Source of the DNA: Pelargonium nanum
Taxonomy: Eukaryota; Streptophyta; Magnoliopsida; Geraniales; Geraniaceae
Reading direction: 5' to 3'
DNA length: 42,394 bases
Assembly (NCBI GenBank): GCA_036897485.1
Contig: JAYMTF010000256.1
Span: 1 to 42,394 of the forward strand
Below are positions 12,201 through 23,561 of this stretch, piece after piece. Below the pieces are notes generated by a model. The model searched no databases, had not been told where the DNA came from, and saw only the letters and a list, made by a program, of their open reading frames with translations. The position numbers and the translations under genes were made by a program. Each line of letters starts with the position of its first letter. Position 1 is the first letter of the stretch.

Positions 12201-15200
12201 TATTGTAGAGTTCTCCTTCAGTTGCCTTGTAGATTAAGAAAAGGAGTCTGACTATCAAAGTATTGACATTTTTTGTTCTTCGTCAGTTGCGTGTGCAACA
12301 TAAACAGATTGGTCTGTTTCTTAATACAAATAGTTTATTTTTTTACTTTATGTATCGCCCCAATCATTGCTTTGCACTAAAACTAGAGAACATGGTCTTA
12401 GACATAGGTAAGCCAAGTTCATTTTATCTTTACCTCCAAGGACTAAGGAGCAAATTGGTTTTACCACTGTTGCATGAGTAATCTCTATTTTTTTTAGAGT
12501 TGTTCTTGTGTTATTATCTAAAAAAATAACTCCACAATGCTAGTTAATTTATTTTTTTCGTTTTTTTATTTATTGTTATAAATACTTTCGCTGTCATCTT
12601 TCGTCGCATCTGTCGTGACGACTCGATAATCAGTTTAGTGGGTCAGTCTGAATGCTATTCGCTACCCACTAAGTATCGTGCCAAGTTTGATGCCACATTA
12701 TTGCTTGGGAATATTTCATTATTATGATAATTTTGTTTGGGAATGTGAATTATTTTACACTTTGAAGTTTGGATATGATATTGTTTTACTTGTCTAATCT
12801 TAATTGAGTGTCTTGACATTCTTGTATTTTTTCAACAGAGATGTCTGGGCATTCCTTCTAACTTGTAAGGTCCAGTACTGTAGCCTTTATGATAAAGGGT
12901 AATAATACTTTCTTTACATGGATTGTAAACCATTTCACTGCTCAACTTACTCGGCAAAGGCTTTGCACCGTCTTTGCTTTTCCTGATGCAAATACATACC
13001 ACATCCAGTTGGACTCAAACTGAGGTTCTTTTGTCATTGGACGATTTTGATTTAATATCTTTTGATTTTGGATTAACACAGTTACACTTCGATCGGGAGC
13101 ATATACGACACAGTTCCAAATGCATTATTGTCCATACGCAATGCCTCCGCAAGCGAAGAAAAATTTAAGCCAGCATATTTGCTTTCAGATGGGAGGTTAG
13201 AAAGAGCTGGGAGAGTAAAAAAGATGTCTACTCCAGTTGTTAGCAATGGCCTAGACAGTGTTGGTTCAAATAAAAACAGCATCCTCTCAGGCTCAGTCAT
13301 CGCTGTTGGGGATGAGATTCTGTAAGTCCCTTGTTAATATTACACAGCTTTAGGTAGTTAGTATTTCAAAAACATTCTTCCATCTTAATCAAATTATCAT
13401 GCTTTTGTTGGACTATCATTCTGTACAATTTCATTAGCTCTCTCCCTTACCCAAAAGATAAAAAAAACGTTTATTGTTTTCAATGAGCTGTTCTTTTTCG
13501 TATTTACTGTAGGTCAACGACCCTTTTCTTTATCATTATGCGTTCTCTTTTTATTATTCCGCAGCATTCTTTTGTTATGTTGGAATTGGGTAAGACACTT
13601 TTGAGTCAACATTCCATTACGTCAAGATTACAGTTACAGGCACTAGTCGTCTGAGTTAGTTATTTCACTAAAAAAAATACTCATTGCTGAAGTTTCTCGT
13701 ATTTTTTTATCTGTTCCATAGCTCAGGTTTGGCACTGTTGAGGATCAATTGGGACATTCTTTATGTAGAAAGCTCCATTCGATTGGTTGGTCAGTAACAC
13801 AAACTGCTGTAGTCCGAAATGACGTAAGTTATTATTTATGAAATTCAGCTTGGTGAAAATCTAACAGTATAATACCACCGTGTCCTATATACATATCAGA
13901 TTGAGACCTGCTGTTGATGAGTGTTAAATGATGCATGGAGTTACATGGGTCTGCATATAATGACATCACCTCACATTTCTGTTGAACCAGGTAGATTCAG
14001 TGGCTGAAGAAGTTGAACGACGCAAATCTACTAATGATATGGTGAAAATCCTTCAAATATGTTTAAGAGCTTATGTAGTGATGAGATGAAATGAATAAAG
14101 GATTTCCTTTCCTGTGATTTATTTTATTCTTCATTGCATCCTGGTAGGTTTTCATATATGGAGGAGTAGGACCTTTGCATTCAGATGTCACTTTAGCAGG
14201 TGTTGCAAAGGCTTTTGGCGTTCGTCTGGTGCGTATTTTATTTAAAGTGACTTTCAATTTTTTTTATTTTGTAACTCTATTTGATCGTGCAAAGTGATAC
14301 AGGCATTTTGGATTATTTAAACGGAGTATGTAATTTATTTGATGCTCCATTAAATTTCAGCTGCTCAATTGTCTTACATTTAGGCTCCAGATGAAGAATT
14401 TGAAGAACATCTTAGGCATCTGATAGGCGATCAATGCACTGGCGATAGGAATGAGGTAACTTGATGGAAAAAATATTCACCTCTGAAAATTTCCTGTTTG
14501 TGGTATGCATCTTTTTAGGTACAAGTTACTGTATCTAACTGCTTGCTTGATCAAAGAAGATAGGAAAGCATCAATTTGGAAGCCAAGCCAATATGATATA
14601 ATGATTAATTCTCGTTGTAGAAATATAGTATAGTTCTTAAGGATAGTTTTTAATGATTGCCCTATAAGGGTAAATTTTGCTATTCCTTTTTCGATACAAA
14701 TATATAAGCATTATATGTTTTCAGTTCACTCTTAGATATTTTTCCTTTTGTAAACGAGAGCTTCGGTCTATAATTTTCTCTTGGTTTGGAGTTGAATGGC
14801 TGTACTTCTGTTGGATGGGAAAATATGCAAAGTCTTAGAACCATGCATGAATTTTTTTTGTTGGATATACAGAAGGGTAGGTTTCCTTGGATATTTGATG
14901 CTTCCATTATTGCTGGATCTAAGGTACTAGATTAAACTAATGAAAAAGGAATACTTTAGTTCGGCAATGTTTCTTCTCAATCTAGGGGCTATTAGTTAGT
15001 ATGTTTTATATTGTTCATTTACTTTAATTTTTTCTTATGTATTGTCTAAATATGCAAGTCCGTCAACTTTTAGTTTATGTTTCACATTGTGGCTATGGAC
15101 CTATGGTACTATTAATTTAATTTCGTCTGTGGGGGTTTCCTTTTTCAGATGGCTCAGTTGCCTGAGGGTATCACTGAATTATTACATCATGAGAAGCTGC

Positions 15201-17390
15201 CGGTGCCTTTGGTACGTATTTGGAAGTTCATGTGTGATAGCTAAGTTTCTTTGCTTGTGAAATTTGCCAAAATTTGAAAACTAGATCTAAACAATGGACA
15301 AACAAAAGTGTAAGAAAACCAATGCCATCGGTTTAGATGTTTTGTTATCTTCTAAGTTGAGCTGCTCTGTTCTCTATTTGGCGATTTTTCCATACAAGTG
15401 TGCCGGATAAAAACGAAGAACTGTATGTTGGATTTATATTTGATACTGTTAGTGTAAAAGATCTTTACATGTGCAGTGCACTAGCTTTTGCCACCTCATT
15501 AAAAATATAATGCGACGTATGACTCCGACCCGCTCATGAATTGTCCCCGGTTTATACCTAATATAGTATGCCATGTCAGTGTTTGTGTAAAGATTCTTTA
15601 GACTGACAGAAATATATATTTTTTCTGATAAGAATACACATTACAAGTTCGACATGATAGTAAATGAGGAACTAATACCGAATAGCTTATTGTCTCAATT
15701 TGCCTTAAATGGCGTCATCTTGTTTTTGTTTAATTTTATGTTAACTGTTCTGCATGACTGATCTAGTTTTTATTCCTTCATCCTGACTAATCCTTAGACG
15801 TGTATGTCATTATATATGGATAGATTAATAGTTCAAATGACTGAATATCCCACACTTGTCTCTTGCAGATCAAGTGCCATAACATCATCGTTCTCAATGC
15901 AACAAATGTTTCTGAACTGGACGAGCAGTGGAACTGTCTGATCGAATTAACAAAATCAAGCGGGCTGCTAGTGCTGACGGAACCTTTTGTGTCAAGTCAA
16001 TTGACAACAAATCTTTCAGAGGTATGTGTTCCCTATCATTTCAATTCCCTTTATTTTATGTTTATGATATTCTCTGATGGACGAGTTTTGCGATCTGTTT
16101 GCTCATTCATTGCCACCCTTTGTTTGCATAGAAAGTAGGACACAGTGTAACAAATTTTAGCTGAGGAATGATAGCTAACATATTAGACTTCTTCAATCCT
16201 AGTGTGGCTTTATGAGTGAACAGGAATAAAAGTACTTGCGCCCTCATGTGGATAGTTTTGATATTACGTTACTGAGGATATTTCACACACACATGCACAC
16301 ACAAACATTAGATAAAATAATTTTGCTGTATAGGAATGGTTTGGCCAGTATCATCATAGTATAGTGAAGTATTTCCAAGTAAAACCCTTTTCTGCTTAAG
16401 ATTGTTCGAGGCCATGGACACTAGCACCTTCATTTGTGTCTGGTTTTATAAAACTAACTTGGACACTTCGTACCCCAATAGTATCCCTTCTCAAGGATAG
16501 AATATTGAGAAATCTGGGTCTTGCATCATAAGCTCGTTTTTTGCATCTTCTACATATCGTGCAGAAAATAACACATTGTTTGAGATTAGGGTCAATTCTG
16601 GTTTAACAATATATAATATGATTCAGTTGAGGTTGTGCTTTGCAGGGTCGGGTTGAGTGTCCCTAGGAAAATTACAACCCGCATGACCCGTACATTCTGT
16701 TTGCAAAACTTGAACCCAACCCATGACCTAAAATCCGAACAAACCCGAACTCATTTTGTGTTGGGCATTCCCAACCCGAAACCTGAATTGCCACTACTTG
16801 CGGTAAGTTGTTGGCTTGTGACGTTGGAGTCTCAGGTTTCAAATAAGATAAACAGTCTATCTGCAAAAGCCGGGGGAAACTGCGTACGTAAATAACCCTC
16901 CCAAATCCCAAAATGGTGGATGCCTCATGCACTGGGCCACCCTTTATAATATGATTTAATTGAGCTGCGTGTTGTGTACACCTTTATGGTCTAGCATTAA
17001 TTGTTGTTTGTGTTCCTTCACATGCAGGTAGAAACTGCCCAACCTCTATCAAAGCTTTGTCTCGAGTTCCCAGATCTTTACATAGGTAAGTAGATTTAAA
17101 TTCTAGTCACCAGGATAAGAATATATTTCTTTCTTTTTTTTACTAATTGTATCTTCCCTGTGCAACTTGAAGTCTGTTATCGCAAATCTAGATATGGACC
17201 TCTCATAATCAGCCTCGAAGGAAAGGTATTAGAGCGTTTCACAAATATATTAAGCTTTTCTTTGGTTTTCACTTGACCGCCGATATAATCTCTCTTTATA
17301 TACTTGGTACAGGACAAAGCAAGAATTGAATCGGCTGTAGAAGCATTGCAAAAGAAGTTCCATTCAGGGGCACTGTTGGCGATAAATTGA
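9261..17390 (+). CDS. FAD synthetase, PAPS-reductase-type with C-terminal molybdopterin-binding-like domain
   Basis: The sixteen coding exons are 9261-9361, 11392-11437, 11520-11677, 11779-11896, 12050-12132, 12839-12898, 13082-13321, 13727-13823, 13991-14041, 14148-14228, 14384-14455, 15149-15211, 15869-16021, 17028-17085, 17173-17225 and 17313-17390. They sum to 1,512 bp (503 aa) with every junction GT..AG and in frame. Residues 41-49 read SFNGGKDST, the PP-loop of the PAPS reductase/FAD synthetase ATPase fold. GVRIGDP (133-139) and a [16 protein letters not shown] block follow, as in eukaryotic FAD synthetases, which adenylylate FMN with ATP to make FAD. From about residue 258 a MoaB/CinA-like domain begins (VGDEILFGTVEDQ, then [13 protein letters not shown]). 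In plants this order is ATPase first; in animal FLAD1 the MPTb-like domain comes first. No obvious organelle transit peptide is seen, so a cytosolic site is inferred. Residue 449 or so reads Val at an exon junction (YIVCYRKSR). Confidence 0.88.
16620..16800. repeat. CGGGT/ACCCG-rich dispersed repeat inside an FAD synthetase intron
   Basis: Within the intron between 16021 and 17028 there is a segment rich in GGGTCGGGTTG, AACCCG and CCCGAA words, less AT-rich than its surroundings. Similar vocabulary occurs at 25.63-26.0 kb and 39.78-40.02 kb. It is non-coding and its class is undetermined. Confidence 0.4.
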
Positions 17391-18752
17391 ATCATTGGTT
17401 CTGCTCGTCTTGAAGCGTTGATTGCAAAGCTCAAGAACACCGTGGAAGCTTATTTATTGACGCTATTGGCTGCTCTCAAATCCCAATATATGGAACGGAA
17501 AATATTGTTCCTATTTGGATGGTGGTTGGGAAAGGAAAGAGCCAAAAGTAGTCTCCATATTTGAACTTGGTATAATTAAGAAATTGTTGACGCTGTGAAC
17601 AAAACTGATCCGAAAATGACGATATTAAAGACATTGTGTTATTATAGCTCTGTTCAATGCTGCAAGGTTGAATGGTTGATTAGGTGATTCTTTAGATTAG
17701 TAGCTATTATTAACTTGCTCAGGCAGGAGATATTGGTCTTTTGGTTTCCTGTTTTATTATCATATTGTAACAGGTTTTCAATGTAATGCAGTTACTACTA
17801 TCTTGCAAATCATTTACTATTAATTTGACCGATCAGGTTGGTCAACCTCTTGTGGACTAGTTTTTCATCTTTTGGATGAATTGTAAACTAATTTGATGAG
17901 ATTATAAGCTAATCCAAACATTATTGCGGTTAGAGTTGACAATTTGTCATAAAACGAGACATGAACATAGCATGAAATTAGCATGTTTGGGTTTGCACAT
18001 TTAATAATCGTGTTTGTGTAGAGCCCAAAGCATTTAGTAAGAGTCATATTGGACTTTCAAAGCACGGACACATATAGGTGTATAATTGTAAATCAAACAG
18101 AATATGTCAAGCGTGTGAGGTCATGTCAATTGTGACGTGATATTTCTATACGGTTTATTTAGTTATTGTGTTAAACATATTATGCTCAACCATTCAACAC
18201 GATCACTTCATGTTTCAAGTTTATGTTGGATCACATGGCACACAGTTAACTTCAGCACGCACGTATGACCAGCTCTAATTAGTCCCATTGTTTTGGTTTG
18301 GGGTTAAAGTGAATCCAATATGAATCCAAACTTCGATTATCCATTGGTGCTCACCATACTTTTCAGATACTCAGCTTGTAACACAATAAATTAGGAACAC
18401 AATGAGACAATCCAAAACTCATGATACGATGTAAAATAAAATGAATAACATAAAATCCTCGCCAATAGAACAGGATGTGGTTACATAAACAATGACTTGC
18501 AGGGCCAAAGGCCATAAAAATTAAACTCGTGATGCTAAAATATAGCCGAAGACAAATGACAGACGCAGGAAATAATAGTAATACAGGATCCTAACGTTGC
18601 TAACTCAACTGAAAAGCACTCATTACTCTACACTCACCTGAGCCTCCGCAATTGAACCTCATTATCAGATGTATGCAATGAAGAGCTTTATTCCTTTTTC
18701 CCCCAGATTGATGGTCACGATAATGACCGTGCATAATCAAGAACCTGCCGGC
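17391..18752. other. convergent intergenic region, FAD synthetase and SAM synthetase 3' sides
   Basis: The two flanking genes converge here. Sequence after 17390 and before 18752 presumably holds both 3' UTRs. The middle (about 17927-18285) is a degenerate copy of the dispersed repeat also seen at 8.0-8.7 kb: it begins GTTAGAGTTGACAATTTG and ends GACCAGCTCTAATTAG. No coding region is seen. Confidence 0.5.
17927..18285. repeat. degenerate dispersed repeat, copy 3
   Basis: The left terminus GTTAGAGTTGACAATTTG and right terminus CAGCTCTAATTAG are imperfectly inverted (TAGAGTTG against CAGCTCTA). Internal AACACGATC, GTGTTAAAC and ACATGAACATAGC words match the vocabulary of the 8 kb copies. It is strongly decayed and non-coding. 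Confidence 0.4.
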
Positions 18753-19925
18753 TTAAGCCTTGGGCTTGAGTATCTTCACGGTCTCCCAAGTGAAATCTTC
18801 CTCATCGCGGCCAAAGTGACCGTAAGCAGCGGTTTTCTGGTACCTTAAGTTGCCTCCTCTCTTCAAGTCAAGGTTGATGGCAATCATTCCGGGCCTGAAG
18901 TCAAAGGCCTCCTTGATAAGAACCAGAATTTCCTTGTCTGGGATCTTCCCGGTCTTGTAGGAATCCACATGCACTGACAAAGGTTCCGGCACGCCAATAG
19001 CGTAAGATACTTGCACAATGCAGCGGCGAGCAAGCCCTGAGGCTACCACGCTCTTTGCTGCTTGTCTGGCGAGATATGCGCCACTCCTGTCGACTTTAGT
19101 GGGGTCCTTCCCTGAGAAAGCACCTCCACCGTGAGCACCCCATCCACCGTAGGTGTCAATGATGATCTTCCGGCCAGTGAGACCTGCATCTCCGTGAGGT
19201 CCACCGATGACAAAACGACCTGATGGGTTGAGGTGGAAGATGGTGTTCTCGTCAAGGTACTGGGATGGAATGACGGGTTTGATCACGTGCTCTTTCAAAT
19301 CATCAGCGATCTGCTCATTGGTGACAGTCTCGTCATGTTGAGTTGAGATTAGAACGGTGTGGACCCGGATAGGGACCATGGCACCACCCTCATTACGGTA
19401 CTCAACAGTCACTTGGGTCTTGCCATCAGGCCTCACCCATGGGCAGGTATTGTTCTTCCTCACCTCAGTGAGCTTAGCACCGAGCTTGGTGGCGAGAACA
19501 TGAGTCAGGGGCATGAGCTCGGGTGTTTCATCAGTGGCATAGCCGAACATGTGGCCTTGGTCACCAGCTCCAATTTCCTCTGGTTTCTTGGTGAGATGGC
19601 CGTGAACTCCTTGGGCAATGTCAGGGCTCTGTTGCTCAATGTTGACAAGGACCTTGCAGTTGTCAGCATCAAGACCAACATCAGGGGAAGTGAACCCAAT
19701 ACCTCTGCAGGTGTCACGGACTATCTTCTCGTAGTCAACATTAGCCTTGGTTGTGATCTCACCAAATACCATGACCATGTTGGTCTTGGTACAGGTCTCG
19801 CATGCAACTTTGCTCTCAGGGTCCTGTTCCAGGCAGGCATCAAGAATAGCATCTGAGACTTGGTCGCAGAGCTTGTCGGGGTGACCTTCATTGACAGACT
19901 CAGAGGTGAACAAGAATGACTCCAT
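18753..19925 (-). CDS. S-adenosylmethionine synthetase (methionine adenosyltransferase)
   Basis: This gene makes S-adenosylmethionine from methionine and ATP, the methyl donor and the precursor for ethylene and polyamines; the enzyme is cytosolic and oligomeric. It is a single uninterrupted coding exon of 390 residues, the normal plant length, starting [18 protein letters not shown]. Signature segments are present: GHPDK at 14-18 (ATP-binding region), GAGDQG at 119-124 and the glycine-rich GGGAFSGKD at 266-274. The C-terminus ends ILKPKA. All catalytic blocks appear intact. The coding exon is preceded by the acceptor TTTCCTAATCCAG, 2 bp before the ATG, which ends a 5' leader intron. Codon use is noticeably GC-richer and more regular than in the flanking genes, consistent with high expression. 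Plants have several paralogues, and I cannot say which this is. Confidence 0.97.
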   Translation of the reverse strand: MESFLFTSESVNEGHPDKLCDQVSDAILDACLEQDPESKVACETCTKTNMVMVFGEITTKANVDYEKIVRDTCRGIGFTSPDVGLDADNCKVLVNIEQQSPDIAQGVHGHLTKKPEEIGAGDQGHMFGYATDETPELMPLTHVLATKLGAKLTEVRKNNTCPWVRPDGKTQVTVEYRNEGGAMVPIRVHTVLISTQHDETVTNEQIADDLKEHVIKPVIPSQYLDENTIFHLNPSGRFVIGGPHGDAGLTGRKIIIDTYGGWGAHGGGAFSGKDPTKVDRSGAYLARQAAKSVVASGLARRCIVQVSYAIGVPEPLSVHVDSYKTGKIPDKEILVLIKEAFDFRPGMIAINLDLKRGGNLRYQKTAAYGHFGRDEEDFTWETVKILKPKA

Positions 19926-19927
19926 AT

Positions 19928-20977
19928 CTGGATTAGGAAAAGGAAATTAACCAAATTAGTTCATTTCTAACAAAACATCTCCATTCTGGAAAAAACTAGT
20001 ACAGATAACAACACAACACACATACATTATCATATGACACTAAACTACAATGAAATACAGTATTTTTTCAACAGATTTTAAGTCGAAATGGACAGTTAAG
20101 TAGCTTATGAATTCAACTCTAGTGTCATGCTTATCGATCTTATCCTCATATAAGAATTCAATTCTACAACCAAAAGAGATCCATTTATTTTTTGCAGAAA
20201 TGACAGCGAAAACTTCCAAATCGAGGTTATAACCATATATGTAGATCAAATTAACAACCAATCATCATACATACATACAGTAACCTCCACAACAATCCAA
20301 ATCAACTTAATTTTAAGCTAAAATGACATCGAGAACGCACAAATTTATTGAGGTTATTACCATAGATAGGTCAAATTAACAACCAATCATCATGTATACA
20401 TGCAGTAACCTCCAAAACAATCCAAATCAACTTAATTTTCAGCTAAACCGACATCGAAAACATACAAATTCATTGAGGTTATAACCATAAATGAACAACC
20501 AATCATAATACCTACCGTAACCTCCACAACTCTACAAATCCACATTTCTTTCAATTCGACAGTGACACTTCAAATTAGACCATCACTCTAATTCAAACTA
20601 ACAAGAATCACTAAATCTCTGAAATGAATTCTAATATTTAACGAGCGAATCAAAGTACCGACACAGATCTAGGCGCAAATGCAGAGCATAAACTAAACCA
20701 AACACCAGTTTGTTCTAGAATAAGCTACACACGAGCAACAGAAACCGAGATCTACACACAGATCACCACAGAACAAACATAAACCGAGATCTACACATAC
20801 GTTGCTTTTGCTTCTTAAATTCGTGAACAAACTAGTACATACAAGAAACATACGAGTTACAGTGAAGCTTCTTCAACACAGAGCAACAGAAACAGAGATC
20901 TAAGATCTAACATGCATTGAAGCAACAAAACATGAAGAAACAAACGGCGACGAACAGAGAAGAGACGAGAAACGAAC
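19928..20977 (-). other. leader (5' UTR) intron of the SAM synthetase gene
   Basis: The donor AGAAG|GTTCGTTT at 20978/20977 and acceptor TAATCCAG|AT at 19928/19927 bound a 1,050-bp intron located 2 bp upstream of the start codon. Plant SAM synthetase genes commonly carry such a leader intron. It contains a roughly 126-bp tandem repeat, annotated separately. Confidence 0.8.
20195..20535. repeat. tandem repeat of about 126 bp in the SAM synthetase leader intron
   Basis: The word GAGGTTAT followed by ACCAT recurs at about 20223, 20350 and 20475. Each is followed by AACAACCAATCAT, then GTAACCTCCA, then CAAATCAACTTAATTTT and GACATCGA. Periods are about 127 and 125 bp; the first two units are nearly complete and the third is shortened. 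Confidence 0.8.
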
Positions 20978-21040
20978 CTTCTGGTGATGAGACTGCGTGG
21001 ATCTGAGAGAGAGAGAGAGCGAGAGATTGGTGACAGAGGC
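20978..21040 (-). other. non-coding first exon of the SAM synthetase gene
   Basis: This is the leader between the probable start site (about 30 bp after the TATA box) and the donor at 20978. On the minus strand it is a CT-rich run including (TC)n, a common composition for plant housekeeping leaders. The exact start was not determined. Confidence 0.55.
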
Positions 21041-21060
21041 AGAGAAAAGCGGAGTGGGAG

Positions 21061-21068
21061 TATATATA
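21061..21068 (-). promoter_or_regulatory. TATA box of the SAM synthetase gene
   Basis: The minus strand reads CCCCTATATATACTCC, a strong plant TATA box, about 25-30 bp before the CT-rich leader. It is placed correctly relative to the first exon donor at 20978. Confidence 0.7.
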
Positions 21069-21484
21069 GGGGAGGTGGGTGAGAGGGGGTTGGCAAGTGG
21101 ACGTTGATGATAAGGGCAATTCGGTCCGAATGCAGTTTTTCTCTCTCCTCTTTGGGAATTGTGTCTCCGAACTTTTCGCTGTCTACCGTGTAAAAATGAG
21201 TGAAATTACAGAATTGCACCCACCCACCCACTTTTTTTTCTTCTCCGACTGCCCACCCACCTTGACAGTGGGTCCCATTCCCATTCTCACCTACACCTAG
21301 TGAGCCTAAGATCAGATCTCAGCCCGCGGATCATGCCACCTCAGTCAACTAATTTTACCACCATTTTTTAAGATAAAAATGTCTTGATTGAGAAGTAATT
21401 AATTAATACTGTAACCTCCTTCGAAAAAAAATTAATACTGTAACCATGGTCCCGTAAAAAAATACTGTAATTAAGAATAATGAC

Positions 21485-21665
21485 GCAGTTGGCAATACAG
21501 GCTGCGTGAGTGGAAAGAGCGTCTACATTCGATTCTCGCTCAACACACTCATGTGGAGAGGTGAAGACTTTATCTGTGAACAAATCTCGAATGTGGATTA
21601 CTCTGGGTGTGGTAAAACGGCTTAAAGATGTCAATCGCGAGCGTGCGGGCACGCTTAGGAACTCT
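21485..21665 (+). mobile_element. tRNA-derived SINE-like element
   Basis: Positions 21482 onward read GACGCAGTTGGCA, resembling box A. CATTCGATTCTCG near 21525 resembles box B. A less AT-rich, non-coding body to about 21660 and an AT-rich tail follow. Spacing between the boxes fits a tRNA-derived Pol III promoter. A real tRNA gene is unlikely, as no clean cloverleaf is visible. Boundaries are approximate. Confidence 0.45.
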
Positions 21666-21734
21666 ATGATATAAAATCGGAAAAAAAATTAATTAATACT
21701 ATTTTTAAAATTAGTCAAAACTCATTTATTTTTT

Positions 21735-22030
21735 CTACCGAAAATTATCAAAATAATTGTTTTTTATATGAGAAAGTTAGTTATACGTTGCTTAATACTT
21801 ATCAACATTAGTTAGAGACCAGCAGCACAAGTAGCAAATTTCGTAAGAACATTATTGACAATTTATTTCTACCTAATTTTAAAGTTTTTTTTTAAAAAAT
21901 ATAAATTGTCAATAATGATCTTACGAAATTTGCTACTTGTGTGGCTGGTCTCTAATTAATGTTGATAAGTAACATATAACCAACTTTTTCATATAAAAAT
22001 TAACTTTTTGATTAAATTTTTTAGAAAAAA
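21735..22030. mobile_element. foldback (long inverted-repeat) MITE-like element
   Basis: The arms at about 21735-21866 and 21901-22030 are inverted copies with a loop of about 35 bp. Perfect or near-perfect shared blocks include AGAGACCAGC, ACAAGTAGCAAATTTCGTAAG and CATTATTGACAATTTAT. The innermost 85 bp of the arms are nearly identical apart from a 7-bp gap; outer parts decay. The transcript would form a long hairpin. Just outside, 22049-22067 reads ACTTATTTTGGGACC, reminiscent of a Stowaway end. There is no coding capacity. Confidence 0.75.
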
Positions 22031-22669
22031 CTTTAAAAAATAAAAGTTTACACTTATTTTGGGACCAAAATTTAAGAAATTACAAGACGATGAAGTATTA
22101 CACAAATATAAAACATTAAGTTTGATGTGTTATTTTTAATGCTTGACACATTAGCCTAATTGTACATTTAACATATTTACACAAAGTCACAATTGTAATG
22201 CTCGATCGCTTTTTCGATCAGATCGTACAATCGCGCGAAAACATATTTTACACGTAAATTTTGAAACTCTATTCAAAATTTTCAATCAGATAAGCTAATC
22301 CTTTAAATTTCGGAACCGACGCAAAACTAACCAATCATATCATGTGATTTTGTGAAGTTTTATAAATTGTGCGTGCTAAATTCTAAATACATTTTGCAAA
22401 CTATTGACAAACAAGATAAAATAAGGAAACATTGAGTAATGCTTATATTAGAATGTAATGAAATAGCATATGAAAACAGAAGTAAAAAAGTCAATGGACA
22501 TGTGGCAAGTTTGGCGGCTGTAAGGTCTACAAATTGCAGTTCAATTCACAATTTATTTTAGGCCGACTTTAGCAATAGTCATGCCACTAGCCATGCTGCA
22601 CCAGATATTTCAACAATATTTATAAAATAAGAACTACCTATGATAAATAATGAATATTAAGTTTATATT

Positions 22670-22678
22670 TTAAAGAAA
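22670..22678. repeat. left 9-bp target-site duplication (TTAAAGAAA)
   Basis: It directly abuts the left terminal inverted repeat and is identical to 23553-23561 on the other side of the element. Confidence 0.8.
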
Positions 22679-23552
22679 GAGTAAAATGTATATCAGTTAA
22701 CTGATATAACTGTTACATTAGTTGCACCTAAAACTACGTAGTTTTGAGTATGTGACTGATTCAAAACTACGTAGTTTTGAGTTAAATCTTCAAACCCCAA
22801 TCTATCATTCTCTCTCTTCTTGTAAATGAAGCTCCTATGATTTTTTTTTTGAACGATGAAGCTTCTATGGATTAAGAGTAATAATATTGAATTTGATTCT
22901 AGTACAAAATTGCAATTAACTTAAAATATGCATACAATTCATAAGAAGTTTCAGTCATCCTTCCTCAAATTAAAGCACCCAAGTGCTCCTTTTGAGACTT
23001 CAATCTTTATCTTTTCTGGAATTTTTTTATATGTTTACCGCTAATGTTGAACGTCATTTTTATACTATCAACCAAAAATTTAAACACAATTTATTACTGA
23101 AAAATATTGGTATATAATTTATATAACATCATATAGTTTATTTTGTTTTCATGATCAATTCCAAAACCTTTAAATCCACAACTATTTATCTATTTCATAG
23201 GACCCATCTTGCAAATGTATACTCCATATACTTGTATATTGTATTGAAGAAAATAAAATAAAGTAAAGAACTCTATATATTAGAGTTCATGATTGACTGA
23301 AGAGAAATATACACACATGTAAACTGGATGACCAATTGTGAACAACAGTGTTGCCGGCCGGATGAAGTAAAAAAGAAAATGGTAGTTGACAGCTAGATTA
23401 AGGGAAGGGTAGAGAATTATAGAGATAGAATTAGAGTTTTGAGATTTAACTTAAAACTACGTAGTTTTGAATCAGTCACTTACTCAAAACTACGTAGTTT
23501 TAGGAGCAACTGATGTAATAGTTATATCAGTTAACTGATATACATTTTATTC
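22679..23552. mobile_element. non-autonomous Mutator-like element with 9-bp target duplication
   Basis: The terminal inverted repeats begin GAGTAAAATGTATATCAG on the left and GAATAAAATGTATATCAG (reverse complement) on the right, and stay alignable for about 120 bp. The 9-bp direct repeat TTAAAGAAA flanks both sides (22670-22678 and 23553-23561), the length expected for Mutator superfamily insertion. Each repeat carries a 20-bp perfect palindrome (TATATCAGTTAACTGATATA) and two copies of a palindrome centred on AAAACTACGTAGTTTT. The 874-bp element has no transposase frame, so it would need a helper in trans. The superfamily is assigned from duplication length and long TIRs, not from a database match. 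Confidence 0.85.
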
Positions 23553-23561
23553 TTAAAGAAA
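23553..23561. repeat. right 9-bp target-site duplication (TTAAAGAAA)
   Basis: It directly abuts the right terminal inverted repeat and is identical to 22670-22678. Confidence 0.8.

Noticed and set aside
14874..14924. Possible extra exon (ATATACAG| ... |GTACTAG) in an FAD synthetase intron
   Set aside because: Joining 14455 directly to 15149 gives the family-typical DRNEMAQLPEG sequence; the extra segment would disrupt it.
19359..19856. 165-codon open frame on + opposite the SAM synthetase coding exon
   Set aside because: It is the antisense shadow of a highly conserved enzyme with GC-richer codons; it has no family features.
20857..21231. 124-codon open frame on - across the SAM synthetase promoter and leader
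   Set aside because: It spans the TATA box and the CT-rich leader and its donor; the Ser/Leu-rich translation is a composition artefact.
22679..23552. CRISPR-like array because of repeated palindromes
   Set aside because: There are only two palindromes per arm in inverted arms, with a 9-bp duplication outside; this is a eukaryotic transposon.
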